A program made the translations under genes and the position numbers. Under the pieces are notes generated by a model. The model was not told the DNA's origin, ran no database searches, and worked only from the letters and a program-made list of their open reading frames with translations. From Gallionellales bacterium CG03_land_8_20_14_0_80_55_15 (GTDB lineage: Bacteria > Pseudomonadota > Gammaproteobacteria > Burkholderiales > Gallionellaceae), in the NCBI GenBank assembly GCA_002780675.1, contig PEUR01000144.1, positions 1 through 24,057 of the forward strand: DNA of 24,057 bases, written 5' to 3'. Shown piece after piece: positions 15,242 through 24,057 of the stretch. Within the stretch, counting starts at the first letter, position 1, and each line of letters opens with the position of its first letter.

Positions 15242-15245
<4 letters not shown>
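14337..15245 (-). CDS. ftsX: Cell division protein FtsX
   Basis: FtsX is the membrane partner of the FtsE ATPase; together they activate periplasmic cell-wall hydrolases at the division site. The 302-residue protein has a cytoplasmic N-terminus and a first helix (residues about 25-47, LLNILVIGIALSLPAGMYVLL). A periplasmic domain of about 120 residues follows, then three C-terminal helices (VAVFILSGLLSLALIAITF, FGALQGLLGGITALLIIS, LGDVLSLLLFSVYLGLLGAW), which is the normal FtsX topology. Its start overlaps the ftsE stop (ATGATGA). The stop codon falls within a dispersed repeat at 14302-14340, so the extreme C-terminus may have been shaped by that element. Confidence 0.95.
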
Positions 15246-15930
<685 letters not shown>

Positions 15931-15934
<4 letters not shown>

Positions 15935-16902
15935 GAAGGCATATCCAGTAAGGCTGCAATAAACTCTTCTGCGACGAATGGCCGCAGATCATCCAGATCT
16001 TCTCCCACGCCAATGAAACGCACCGGAATGGGATGCGCGCGGGCGATGGCGGCAATTACGCCGCCTTTGGCCGTGCCATCCAGCTTGGTTAAAATCAGGC
16101 CAGTCACGCCAAGTGACGCGTCAAAGGCTTTGACCTGGCTGAGCGCGTTCTGTCCGGTGTTGGCATCCAGCACCAGCAGCACTTCATGAGGCGCATCGGG
16201 CAAGACCTTGCCGATGACGCGTTTCACTTTCTTGATTTCCTCCATCAGGTGAATCTGGGTGGACAGTCGCCCTGCGGTATCCGCCAGCACCACATCTATT
16301 TTGTGCGCCTGCGCCGACTGGATAGCGTCATAAATCACGGCGGCCGCATCGCCGCTCTGTTGCGCGATAACGGTAACGTTGTTGCGTTCGCCCCAGGCAA
16401 TCAGTTGTTCGCGCGCCGCCGCGCGGAAAGTGTCGCCCGCCGCGAGTAGCACCGACAAGCCTTGTGTCTGAAAATGCTTGGCCAGCTTGCCGATGGAAGT
16501 AGTCTTGCCCGCGCCGTTTACGCCGACCATCATGATGACGAAAGGCTGATGCGTATTCGCTTGTAGCGGTACGGCCAGGGGTTTAAGCAGTTTCAGCAGG
16601 CAGTGCGCCAGCGCCGCCTTGAGTTCGGCTGCTTCGACGAGCTTGTGTTCCTTGACGTGGCGGCGCAGATCGGCGAGCAGCGCGTTGGTTGCATCCATGC
16701 CGACATCGGCGCTAATCAGGATGGTTTCCAGCTCTTCGTAGAGGTCGTCATCTATCTTGCCGCCACGGCTGAACAGGTCGGATAATTGGCTGCCAGTGCG
16801 CGCCAGACCCAACTTAAGCCGTGCAACCCAGCCTGAGCCGGGCTTCTCGGCAACATGGGGCGTGGATTTTTCGGGTGTGTTTCTTTTTAGAAAACTAAAC
16901 AT
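15931..16902 (-). CDS. ftsY: Signal recognition particle receptor FtsY
   Basis: FtsY is the SRP receptor GTPase that docks ribosome-nascent chain complexes at the membrane. The 323-residue protein has a short basic N-terminal A-domain, the helical N-domain (residues about 30-110) and the G-domain with GVNGAGKTT (about 127-135), the DTFRAAAREQL motif, DTAGRL and TKLDGTAKGG. It closes with the conserved GVGEDLDDLRPF element. The A-domain is short compared with E. coli, as is common outside enterobacteria. It is the first gene of ftsY-ftsE-ftsX and faces the divergent M16 gene across a 106-base gap. Confidence 0.96.
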
Positions 16903-17008
16903 TTGGGATGCGTTCCGGGCTGAGGCATAATAGACAAGGAGCAGCCACCGTATTTTAAGGGGCTGCCGCTTTATTTTATGCTGATTAGAGGCTAAAGGGC
17001 TAGGGAAT

Positions 17009-18376
17009 ATGAGGATTTATCGTTTTTTTGTCGCGTTGCTGGTTGCCGGAACGCTGCAAGTTGCGCAGGCCGAAGTGTTTGAACACACGTTGTCGAACGG
17101 TTTGAAAGTGATCGTCAAGGAAGATCATCGTGCGCCGGTGGTGGTGCAGCAGATATGGTACAAGGCGGGCAGCATGGACGAGATTACCGGCAAGACTGGT
17201 ATCGCGCATGTGCTGGAACATCTGATGTTTAAGGGGACAAAGCAAGTCCCGGCGGGTGAGTTTTCGCGGCGCATTGCCGCTGCTGGCGGGCGTGAAAATG
17301 CTTTTACCAGCTATGACTACACCGCTTATTTTCAGCAGTTGCATAAATCAAAATTGCCGCTGGCGATGCGGCTGGAATCGGATCGGATGCATGGGTTGAA
17401 TTTAACGGATGCTGAATTTTCCAAAGAAATCAAGGTGGTAATGGAAGAACGCCGGATGCGTACCGACGATGATCCACATTCGTTGTTGCAGGAAAAAATG
17501 ATGTCGGTAATCTTTCAGGAGCATCCTTACCAGCATCCGGTGATCGGCTGGATGAGCGATCTGGAGACGCTGACAGCGGCAGATGCAAAAGCGTGGTACC
17601 GCCAGTGGTATGCGCCCAACAATGCCACGCTGGTGATTGCGGGCGATGTAGATGCGTCCGTGGTATTCAAGCTGGCGCAACGCTACTATGGCAATATCCC
17701 CCGTCAAGTTTTGCCGATACGCAGAAACTTCACCGAACCCGCACAACTCGGCATCAAGCATCTGGCAGTGAAAGCGCCCGCAGAATTGCCGCAATTGGTG
17801 ATGTCCTACCATGCGCCCGTGTTGAGCAAGCCCGCTCAGGACTGGCAGCCATATGCGCTGGAGATTATGGTCGGGGTGCTGGATGGCAGCGAGTCGGCGC
17901 GTCTCAACAAGCATCTGGTGCGCGAGCAGCAGATAGCCAGCGCGGTGGGGGTGGGATATGACTCTGCCTCGCGCGGTCCAGGGTTAGTAACGCTGGAAGC
18001 GACTCCCAGCACGGGCAAGACGATCGGTGAGGTCGAAGCCGCTTTGCGTCAGGAAATCGCATCGCTCGTCAAGGACGGTGTGAGCGCCGAAGAGTTGCAG
18101 CGCGTCAAGGCTCAGGTCAGAGCGGGGGAAGTTTACAAGCTCGATTCGGTGTTCTATCAGGCGATGCAAATCGGTCAGATGGAAAGTATCGGTCTGGGAC
18201 ACAAGACGTTGCCGTTGATGCTGGAGAAATTGCAGGCGGTGACCGCCGAACAGGTGCAACAAGTCGCGTTGACTTTTTTGCAGGATGATAATTTGACGGT
18301 GGCGGTACTCGACCCGCAACCGCTGGATAGCAATAAAAAGAAAATTACGGAAGGAAATCGCCATGCTCGCCAGTAA
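17009..18376 (+). CDS. Exported M16 family zinc peptidase (catalytic member)
   Basis: This is a periplasmic M16B (pitrilysin/processing-peptidase-like) metallopeptidase. The 455-residue protein has a signal peptide (MRIYRFFVALLVAGTLQVAQA) and the inverted zinc motif HVLEH (His67, Glu70, His71) with the downstream EERR segment that supplies the third ligand, near residue 145. A second homologous but non-catalytic domain follows, as is usual. AGGGAAT lies just before the ATG. The gene overlaps the next M16-like gene by 14 bases, and that protein lacks the zinc motif, so the two probably form a heterodimer. The natural substrates are unknown. The pair upstream of rsmD is a frequent arrangement in betaproteobacteria. 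Confidence 0.92.
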   Translation: MRIYRFFVALLVAGTLQVAQAEVFEHTLSNGLKVIVKEDHRAPVVVQQIWYKAGSMDEITGKTGIAHVLEHLMFKGTKQVPAGEFSRRIAAAGGRENAFTSYDYTAYFQQLHKSKLPLAMRLESDRMHGLNLTDAEFSKEIKVVMEERRMRTDDDPHSLLQEKMMSVIFQEHPYQHPVIGWMSDLETLTAADAKAWYRQWYAPNNATLVIAGDVDASVVFKLAQRYYGNIPRQVLPIRRNFTEPAQLGIKHLAVKAPAELPQLVMSYHAPVLSKPAQDWQPYALEIMVGVLDGSESARLNKHLVREQQIASAVGVGYDSASRGPGLVTLEATPSTGKTIGEVEAALRQEIASLVKDGVSAEELQRVKAQVRAGEVYKLDSVFYQAMQIGQMESIGLGHKTLPLMLEKLQAVTAEQVQQVALTFLQDDNLTVAVLDPQPLDSNKKKITEGNRHARQ

Positions 18377-19721
18377 ATTGTTCGCGGCTAAATTGCGCGC
18401 TGGGACAGCGTTGGCGGTCGTGCTGTGCTGTGTTGCGACGACCTCTTTGGCGACTCCACACATTCAACACTGGCAGAGCGCCAGCGGCGCGAAGGTGTTG
18501 TTTGTCGAAAATCATGACATTCCCATGTTGGACGTGGCGGTCAGCGTGGCGGCAGGCAGCAGTTTTGATACGGCGGAAAAATCCGGCGTGGCGGGCATGA
18601 CACAGCACTTGCTCGATCTCGGCACAGCGCAGTCGAGCGAGGACGATATTTCGCGCGGCATGGCCGATATCGGCGCGCAGCTGGGCGGCAGTTTTGATCA
18701 GGACAGGGCGAGTGTGTCTTTGCGCACCTTGAGCAGCGAACGCGACCAGGCATTGCGCTTGATGGCGGGCGTGTTGCAACAGCCAGTCTTCCCCGAAGCT
18801 ATTTTGGCGCGGGAAAAAGCGCGCGTCGTAGCCGCCTTAAAGGAGGCGGAAACGCAGCCTGCCAGCATCGCCGACAAAGCCTTTCAGCAAGCGGTGTTCG
18901 GCGCACACCCCTACGCTTTGCCAGTGTCGGGCGAAGTGGCCAGCGTGGAAAAAATTACCGTGCAAGACCTGCAAGATTTTTATCGCACCCATTACAGCGC
19001 CAGCCGTGCGGTGGTCGCCATCATGGGCGACGTGACCCAAGCGCAAGCCGAAGCGATTGCCCAGCAACTCACCGCCGCGTTGCCGGTATCCGCCGCGCCG
19101 CCTGCTTTGCCCGCTGTTGCCATGCAGATTGCGGCTTCCGAACAGCGCATCCCGCATCCCGCCAGCCAGAGCCATATTCTGATTGGCGCGCCGGGTATGT
19201 CGCGCACGGATCCCGACTATTTCCCGCTGTACGTCGGTAATTACATACTGGGCGGGGGCGGCTTCGTTTCGCGCTTGATGAATGAAGTGCGCGAAAAACG
19301 CGGGCTGGCCTACAGCGTTTACAGCTATTTCATGCCGCTCAAACAACCGGGCGCGTTGCAGATCGGGCTGCAAACCAAGAAGGAACAGGCTGACGAGGCA
19401 CTCAAGCTGGTGCGTTACACGCTGGCGGAATTTATCGCTAAAGGCCCGACCGAAAAGGAATTGCTGGGCGCGAAACAGAATATCATCGGCGGCTTCCCGC
19501 TGCGCATAGACAGCAACCGCAAGATACTGGACTATCTCAGCGTCATCGGTTTCTATGACTTGCCGCTGACTTATCTGGATGATTTTACTGGAAAAATTGA
19601 GCGCGTCACGGTGGCGCAGATTCACGAGGCGTTTGCGCGTCATATCCATCCCGCGCAAATGGCGACGGTCATCGTCGGCGCGCCCGAAGTCAAGGAAACC
19701 TCGGGAGTAAAAAATAAATAA
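18363..19721 (+). CDS. Exported M16 family protein lacking the zinc motif (non-catalytic partner)
   Basis: This 452-residue M16-like protein has a signal peptide (residues about 1-30, ending near SLA) and two M16 domains. At the place of the HxxEH motif it reads MTQHLLDLGT, so the first histidine and the catalytic glutamate are missing. It keeps a glycine-rich loop, LGGGGFVSRL (near residues 296-305), which in processing peptidases belongs to the non-catalytic, substrate-binding subunit. GGAAGGAAAT precedes the start, which lies inside the end of the previous M16 gene. The likely role is as binding partner of the zinc-containing protein upstream. Eight bases at its 3' end overlap the conserved start of rsmD. 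Confidence 0.9.
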   Translation: MLASKLFAAKLRAGTALAVVLCCVATTSLATPHIQHWQSASGAKVLFVENHDIPMLDVAVSVAAGSSFDTAEKSGVAGMTQHLLDLGTAQSSEDDISRGMADIGAQLGGSFDQDRASVSLRTLSSERDQALRLMAGVLQQPVFPEAILAREKARVVAALKEAETQPASIADKAFQQAVFGAHPYALPVSGEVASVEKITVQDLQDFYRTHYSASRAVVAIMGDVTQAQAEAIAQQLTAALPVSAAPPALPAVAMQIAASEQRIPHPASQSHILIGAPGMSRTDPDYFPLYVGNYILGGGGFVSRLMNEVREKRGLAYSVYSYFMPLKQPGALQIGLQTKKEQADEALKLVRYTLAEFIAKGPTEKELLGAKQNIIGGFPLRIDSNRKILDYLSVIGFYDLPLTYLDDFTGKIERVTVAQIHEAFARHIHPAQMATVIVGAPEVKETSGVKNK

Positions 19722-20280
19722 GCTCAGAATAGGGGGAGGCGAGCTGCGCAGCCGCGTGATTGCCTTTCCCGATGCGGAAGGCTTGCGTCCCACGCCCGAT
19801 CGGGTGCGTGAGACGCTGTTCAACTGGCTGGGGCAGACGCTGTATGGCAGAATTTGTCTGGACTTGTTCGCCGGCAGCGGGGCGCTGGGCTTCGAGGCTG
19901 CGTCCAGAGGTGCGGAGCAGGTAGTGATGGTGGAAACCAACCCGTTGGTATTCCGCGCTCTGAAAGACAATGTGGGTAAATTAGGCTGCGCCAATGTCAC
20001 CTTGTGCCATCAAGATGGGCTAAAATTCGCGCGGGGCGACAAACGCGGGCAACAACTGACGCGTTACGACGTTATTTTTCTGGATCCGCCCTTCAAAAGC
20101 GATTATTTGCCCGAGCTGTTGGAAGTCCTGCCGGAACGTCTGAACGAAGGTGGCGTGGTGTATGTAGAAACCGGCGCGCCATTTGAAGTTCCAGTGTCTT
20201 GGCAGGTCATTAAATCGGGCAAGGCGGGGCAGGTGTGGTTTCAACTGATACAAATCAAGAAATCCACTTTTGAGGGATGA
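19714..20280 (+). CDS. rsmD: 16S rRNA (guanine966-N2)-methyltransferase RsmD, apparent ATA start
   Basis: RsmD methylates G966 of 16S rRNA during 30S assembly. The S-adenosylmethionine motif DLFAGSGALGFEAASRG and the catalytic DPPF are intact, and the length is normal (188 residues if started at 19714). The family N-terminus (here NKLRIGGGELRSR, then PDAEGLRPTPDRVRETLFNWL) is fully coded from 19717, but the codon exactly where methionine should be is ATA (19714-19716). A TAA at 19708 closes the frame upstream. GGGAG at 19703-19707 sits six bases before the ATA. The first usual start is a GTG at 19756, which would cut off the conserved RIGGGE segment and has no well-placed ribosome site; a CTG at 19744 is another option. 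Confidence 0.9.
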   Translation: MNKLRIGGGELRSRVIAFPDAEGLRPTPDRVRETLFNWLGQTLYGRICLDLFAGSGALGFEAASRGAEQVVMVETNPLVFRALKDNVGKLGCANVTLCHQDGLKFARGDKRGQQLTRYDVIFLDPPFKSDYLPELLEVLPERLNEGGVVYVETGAPFEVPVSWQVIKSGKAGQVWFQLIQIKKSTFEG

Positions 20281-20381
20281 AGCGCAAGAAGCCGCGCAGC
20301 GAATGACGCAGGCATATAGATGAATAGACAAGGAATGAGCGAGCACGCGATACCGCGATTCGCCTTCAAAATGGATTTAAG

Positions 20382-20861
20382 ATGATTAAAGTGGTTTATC
20401 CCGGAACATTCGACCCTATCACCAGTGGCCACGAAGACGTGGTGCGGCGCGCGACGGGGTTGTTTGGCGAAGTGATTGTGGCGGTTGCCGCCAGTCGCTC
20501 CAACACGCTGTTTTCGCTCGATGAAAGAGTGGCGATGGCGCGCGAGGTTTTTGTGGATTACGCCAACGTGCGGGTGGAAGGCTTCGATGGTTTGTTGATG
20601 AATTTTGTGCGCTCGCAACAGGCGCGCGTGGTATTGCGCGGTTTGCGCGCCGCGTCCGATTTCGAATATGAATTTCAGCTGGCGGGCATGAATCGCAATT
20701 TGTATCCCGAGATGGAAACGCTGTTTTTGACCCCCGCAGAACAGTACACCTTTATCTCGGCTACAATGGTGCGCGAAGTTGCGCGCTTTGGCGGGGAGGT
20801 GGGAAAATTCGTTTCGCCTACCGTGGTGGCCAGATTGAAACAAAAAAATAATTTAACTTGA
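20382..20861 (+). CDS. coaD: Phosphopantetheine adenylyltransferase
   Basis: CoaD transfers AMP from ATP to 4'-phosphopantetheine, the penultimate step of coenzyme A synthesis. The 159-residue protein has the nucleotidyltransferase start [16 protein letters not shown] (with the GH of the T/HxGH motif), the [20 protein letters not shown] run and [14 protein letters not shown] at the C-terminal side, all standard. No strong Shine-Dalgarno sequence precedes the ATG. The 101-base gap to rsmD contains no gene. The order rsmD-coaD-ferredoxin is common in beta- and gammaproteobacteria. Confidence 0.96.
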   Translation: MIKVVYPGTFDPITSGHEDVVRRATGLFGEVIVAVAASRSNTLFSLDERVAMAREVFVDYANVRVEGFDGLLMNFVRSQQARVVLRGLRAASDFEYEFQLAGMNRNLYPEMETLFLTPAEQYTFISATMVREVARFGGEVGKFVSPTVVARLKQKNNLT

Positions 20862-21140
<279 letters not shown>

Positions 21141-21167
21141 TTCCCGTTAGCTGGGCTGTGTGACCCG

Positions 21168-21195
21168 AAAACCGCGCTCGACTCAGCGCGGTTTT
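21168..21195. terminator. Terminator shared by the ferredoxin and the DUF167 gene
   Basis: The arms 21168-21178 and 21185-21195 (core ACCGCGCT with AGCGCGGT) enclose a 6-base loop and are followed by a T run in the + direction. In the opposite direction the stem ends in four T residues. The hairpin overlaps the last codons of the convergent DUF167 gene. Confidence 0.85.
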
Positions 21196-21587
21196 TTGTT
21201 GGATTTTTTATACGCTGTGTCGGGTGCGGCAATAGGCTCGCTGGCGGCTTGTATGGGGGCGGGCAGGTTTTTCGGCGCGTGGATTTTGACTTGTTTGTTC
21301 ACGTTCCTTTCGCCAAACACCACCTCGATCGCGCTTTTCGGTACGTCAAATACTTCTGCCAGAAATCTCACCATGTACGCGGTCGCGCCGCCCATGCGCG
21401 GAATCGCCTTCACGGAAACTTCGAGCTGGTGGCCGATGACCCTGCCTATCTCATCCCGTTTGGCGCTGGGGCGACCGAGGATGTTGAGTACCAGCGTGTC
21501 ACCTTCCCAGCGGTAGAACGCTTCGGTATTTCTCTTGCCGGGTTTGTTTTTGTTGGATGCAGGGAGAGCTTCGCTAAAAAGTGGCAT
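21183..21587 (-). CDS. DUF167 (YggU/UPF0235) family protein
   Basis: This 134-residue protein carries the compact DUF167 fold: FYRWEGDTLVLNILGRPSAKRDEIGRVIG, the glycine-containing loop and FLAEVFDVPKSAIEVVFGERNVNKQVKI at the end of the domain. The family's function is not established. It has an extended Ala/Pro-rich and then Lys-rich tail after residue 108. It starts five bases behind the phosphoesterase stop codon, so the two are probably translated together. Its 3' end overlaps the terminator shared with the ferredoxin gene. Confidence 0.85.
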   Translation of the reverse strand: MPLFSEALPASNKNKPGKRNTEAFYRWEGDTLVLNILGRPSAKRDEIGRVIGHQLEVSVKAIPRMGGATAYMVRFLAEVFDVPKSAIEVVFGERNVNKQVKIHAPKNLPAPIQAASEPIAAPDTAYKKSNKKPR

Positions 21588-21592
21588 GGGTG

Positions 21593-22438
21593 TTATTTCC
21601 AGACAGAGTAGATAGGGGCAGCCGTGCTGCTTGCGCCCACTGCGGGCAAAGTATAAAAGTCGAGCAGGGTGCGCAGCACATTGTAATGATTGATCGCTTG
21701 ATTGTCGCTGCCTGATTTTACTATCGGCCCCGTCAGTAGTGTAAAAATATGATTATTATTCAAATAGTTATCCTCGTCCCAAGTGAGAATTAACAGGCTA
21801 TTGTGCTTGCCTGCCCACTGCACATAGGGTTCGATATGCGTCTTCAGCCAGTCATCTGCCGCCTCGAAACTCCCGTCGTGCATGTCGTTGTCCTGATTCG
21901 GAATGACGAAGGAGACAGTGGGCAGCCGGGAAAAATCAGCAGGAAAATCGCTAAAGCGCAGATTCATTGCGGCGGGTAGCCGCGTGCCTTGCCAGTTCAC
22001 CAGCGGATTGTGTTTGCGCATATATGCGCCAGATGAGCAAATGCCGTCGCCCGCTGCGGGCAGCGATTCGGCGTAGCTGGCAAAGCTCAAGCCCTTTTCC
22101 TGCAAGGCACTGGCGAGATTATCCGAGTCAAACGTATAGGGGCAGGCATTGCTGGTGATGCCCTGCGTCGCGCCGGAAAACAAGGCCAGATAGTTCGGTT
22201 GGCTGGGGTGCGTCACGCCGTAGGATTGCGTGAACAACATGCCGCGTTTCGCCAGCGCGTGGATATAGGAATCGCTGTGTCGCTTGTCCATGATCTGTTC
22301 AAAGCTGCGATTCTCCTCGATGACGACGACTACATGGTCGGGGCGCGGCAGGGGGGCGGCCAGACTGGTTGGTGCGAATGCCAGGCACGATAGGCAGGAC
22401 AGCGAAAAAGCGAATAGTGAGCGGAGGGTGGGGTGCAT
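21593..22438 (-). CDS. Exported phosphoesterase (acid phosphatase / phospholipase C superfamily)
   Basis: This protein of 281 residues belongs to the phosphoesterase family that includes bacterial acid phosphatases and phospholipase C (Pfam family PF04185 by my reading). It has a signal peptide (residues about 1-27, ending ASLAAP-like), then HVVVVIEENRSFEQIM with the metal-binding Glu/Asn, the THPSQPNYLALFSG nucleophile region, TWDEDNY with metal-binding acidic residues, and HYNVLRTLLDFY near the end. It should act in the periplasm or outside the cell; the substrate is unknown. AAAGG, overlapping the mutM stop, provides its ribosome site, so it is the third gene of a mutM operon. Confidence 0.88.
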   Translation of the reverse strand: MHPTLRSLFAFSLSCLSCLAFAPTSLAAPLPRPDHVVVVIEENRSFEQIMDKRHSDSYIHALAKRGMLFTQSYGVTHPSQPNYLALFSGATQGITSNACPYTFDSDNLASALQEKGLSFASYAESLPAAGDGICSSGAYMRKHNPLVNWQGTRLPAAMNLRFSDFPADFSRLPTVSFVIPNQDNDMHDGSFEAADDWLKTHIEPYVQWAGKHNSLLILTWDEDNYLNNNHIFTLLTGPIVKSGSDNQAINHYNVLRTLLDFYTLPAVGASSTAAPIYSVWK

Positions 22439-22441
22439 TTT

Positions 22442-23272
22442 TTACCTTTGGCAATGGTTGCAATAGAAACTGGATCGTTGTCCCTGTTTGATCTGCTTGA
22501 TGGCGGTGCCGCAGCGGCGGCAGGGCTCATCGGCGCGCCCATACACCCAGTGTTGATGCTGGAAGTAACCGGGTTTGCCGGAAGTGTTGACGAAATCGCG
22601 CAGCGTGCTGCCGCCCGCCAGAATGGACTCGCTCAGGGTGGCGCGGATTTCGGCGACCAGTCGGGCACAGCGCGGCAGGCTGAGTTGACCCGTTTTGAGC
22701 TGCGGCCTGATGCCAGCGCGGAACAGTGCTTCATTGGCGTAGATGTTGCCGATGCCGACCACGATATGATTGTCCATGATGAACTGCTTGATGCTGACAT
22801 TGCGCCCCTGCGCTGCCTGGTAGAGCGTGCGCGCATCGAAACCGCTTGTCGTGTAACCGTCATCCAGCGGTTCGGGACCCAGGCTGGCTAATAGCGGGTG
22901 GGTGTGCGGGTCGCCTGTATGCCACAACACCGCCCCGAAGCGGCGCGGGTCGCGCAGCCGCATCAGATGGTCGTTGTCTAAAATCAGATCGAAATGGTCA
23001 TGTTTTTCTGGCGGGGTGCCGACTGGCAGGACGCGCAGACTGCCGGACATGCCCAGATGCAGGATCAGCGTGCCGGTGTCAAAATTTAGCAGCAAGTATT
23101 TAGCGCGGCGGGTGAGCGAGCCTATCACCCGGCCATTCAGCAACGCCGGCAGGTTGTCAGGAATCGGCCAGCGCAGGCGCGGGTTACGGATGACGACCCC
23201 GACGACCGTCGCGCCCTCAAGATACGGCATCAGTCCGCGCCGCGTGGTTTCGACTTCGGGTAGCTCAGGCAT
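22442..23272 (-). CDS. mutM: Formamidopyrimidine-DNA glycosylase (Fpg)
   Basis: MutM removes oxidised purines such as 8-oxoguanine and nicks the abasic site. The 276-residue protein starts PELPEVETTRRGL after the initiator methionine, so the catalytic N-terminal proline and Glu3 are present. Lysine of RRAKYLL (beta-elimination), the HLGMSG loop, the helix-two-turn-helix region with GIGNIYANEALFRAGI, and the C-terminal zinc finger (CRRC ... CNHC) are all visible. I start at 23272 because the mature enzyme must begin with Met-Pro; a longer reading from 23329 adds 19 residues that would hide the catalytic proline. No clear Shine-Dalgarno sequence is present, so it may be coupled to the gene 35 bases upstream. 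Confidence 0.96.
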   Translation of the reverse strand: MPELPEVETTRRGLMPYLEGATVVGVVIRNPRLRWPIPDNLPALLNGRVIGSLTRRAKYLLLNFDTGTLILHLGMSGSLRVLPVGTPPEKHDHFDLILDNDHLMRLRDPRRFGAVLWHTGDPHTHPLLASLGPEPLDDGYTTSGFDARTLYQAAQGRNVSIKQFIMDNHIVVGIGNIYANEALFRAGIRPQLKTGQLSLPRCARLVAEIRATLSESILAGGSTLRDFVNTSGKPGYFQHQHWVYGRADEPCRRCGTAIKQIKQGQRSSFYCNHCQR

Positions 23273-23307
23273 GGGGTTTCGTGAGGGTACGGCGGAGAAG
23301 ATCGCGT

Positions 23308-24057
23308 TCAGGCACGGCGGCGCTTCCACCAGATAACGCCGCCCACCAGCGCCAGCAGCAGCGGCAAAGCGATCAGGAAACCAACGCTGATGACGGTGAG
23401 TTGCGTCTTGTTGAGCACGAGGTTGCTGTCTTTTGCGGCGCGTGGTTGCAGGGTGATGAGGTGTTCTTCGCCCGTCAGCCAGTTGATCATGTTAACGCCC
23501 AAGTCCACGTTGCCGCCGTTACCGGCGAAGCTGTTGGCGAGGAAAGCACCGTTGCCGACCACCACGAGGCGCTGTTCGGTATCGTTGATGTTGCGTTGCA
23601 TGGCGAGCGCGATGGCGACGGGGCCTTTCGTGTCGTGCTGTTTGTCGAATTTCAATGGGCGGCCATTACTGTTGAGGCCGCTGGCATCGAGTCCCTTGGT
23701 CTGCGGGCTTACCCAGCCGCGCGCGGCGGCTTCCACCAGCACATGATGTTGCCATTCCGGTGCTTCGTCCCATTCAAGCGGGCGCGCTGATTGGAAAGCG
23801 GTAATCAGGTTGAATCCGTTGGTGATGGCGTGCGGCGGGTAACTCGTACCCAGCGACCAGGTGGCAGGCGCGTTCATTTCGGCGGCGGCGGGGTCAATCA
23901 CGATGCCTGGCGGCAACACCAGATTGAGTTTGTCGGCGAGGCGTTCCAGCCCGTGCAGCGGTCCGGCATCCAGCAACCAGAGCAGGTTGCCGCCGCGCTC
24001 GACGTAATGCAGCAGTTTGTCCACTTCGCCGGGCATCAGGTCTAGCTGCGGCTGGGT
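23308..24057 (-). CDS. GldG-like ABC transporter auxiliary protein, 3' part only
   Basis: The reading frame is open to the window end, so the N-terminus is missing; about 250 residues are visible. The segment LLHYVERGGNLLWLLDAGPLHGLERLADKLNL is typical of the GldG/ABC-type uncharacterised transport family (ABC_transp_aux domain). Later features are LVVVGNGAFLANSF and NMINWLTGEE. One membrane helix (LTVISVGFLIALPLLLALVGGVIWW) and a basic KRRRA end close the protein. Such proteins have a large extracytoplasmic domain between membrane segments and pair with an ABC permease and ATPase, expected beyond the window. It is the gene just upstream of mutM on the same strand. Confidence 0.8.
   Translation of the reverse strand, partial: TQPQLDLMPGEVDKLLHYVERGGNLLWLLDAGPLHGLERLADKLNLVLPPGIVIDPAAAEMNAPATWSLGTSYPPHAITNGFNLITAFQSARPLEWDEAPEWQHHVLVEAAARGWVSPQTKGLDASGLNSNGRPLKFDKQHDTKGPVAIALAMQRNINDTEQRLVVVGNGAFLANSFAGNGGNVDLGVNMINWLTGEEHLITLQPRAAKDSNLVLNKTQLTVISVGFLIALPLLLALVGGVIWWKRRRA

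Noticed and set aside
16920..16985. Imperfect hairpin (GGCAGCC / GGCTGC region) between ftsY and the M16 gene
   Set aside because: It resembles a terminator, but both flanking genes point away from it, so no upstream gene would use it. No clear function is visible.
18837..20000. 387-codon open frame antisense to the second M16 gene and rsmD
   Set aside because: It is a long shadow caused by GC-rich codons of well-supported genes on the + strand.
20281..20381. Short open frames between rsmD and coaD
   Set aside because: They are very short, without good ribosome sites, and the gap holds only small imperfect repeats.

Overview
The window looks like a chromosomal segment of a betaproteobacterium, most likely of the Gallionellaceae or a close Nitrosomonadales relative. 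The support is the gene orders petABC...sspA-sspB, ftsY-ftsE-ftsX...rpoH and M16 pair-rsmD-coaD-ferredoxin, the PVWY Qo motif of cytochrome b (reported as typical of beta- and gammaproteobacteria), and an Alternative Complex III (ACIII) cluster beside a normal bc1 operon, as is known from neutrophilic iron oxidisers and their relatives. The family assignment is inference; there is no rRNA gene here to prove it.

Layout. (1) 1-2945, + strand: petA-petB-petC, the complete three-subunit cytochrome bc1 complex. A diverged copy of a small transposon-like repeat sits just upstream, and a cluster of four hairpins lies between petB and petC. A Rho-independent terminator follows. (2) 2948-3574, - strand: one unrecognised soluble protein. 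(3) 3857-11368, + strand: actA-actB1-actB2-actC-actD-actE-actF, a second quinol:electron-acceptor oxidoreductase of the ACIII type. ActB is split into two genes and no terminal oxidase gene follows. (4) 11375-12363: sspA-sspB, directly behind actF. In many betaproteobacteria these genes follow petC, so the ACIII block looks inserted into an old petABC-sspAB neighbourhood. (5) 12440-16902, - strand: ftsY-ftsE-ftsX and rpoH, separated by about 1 kb of repeat-rich DNA with one small membrane-protein gene. This gap holds a 143-bp MITE-like element with perfect 17-bp terminal inverted repeats and an 8-bp target duplication. (6) 17009-21140, + strand: a pair of M16 peptidase-like proteins (one with, one without the zinc motif), rsmD, coaD and a 2[4Fe-4S] ferredoxin. 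(7) 21183-24057, - strand: a GldG-like membrane protein (cut by the window end), mutM, an exported phosphoesterase and a DUF167 protein.

How the parts work together. bc1 and ACIII both oxidise quinol on the periplasmic side, or could be run in reverse in a low-potential-limited chemolithotroph. Having both in one locus suggests a branched or condition-dependent quinone/cytochrome c step. sspAB now appears to be read with the ACIII operon.

The most notable sequence-level signals are: the MITE and its diverged relative upstream of petA; a 39-bp repeat shared by the actB2-actC gap and the MITE target site; the petABC/ACIII/sspAB arrangement; and an rsmD gene whose conserved N-terminus begins at an ATA codon with a well-placed Shine-Dalgarno sequence and no canonical start at that position.
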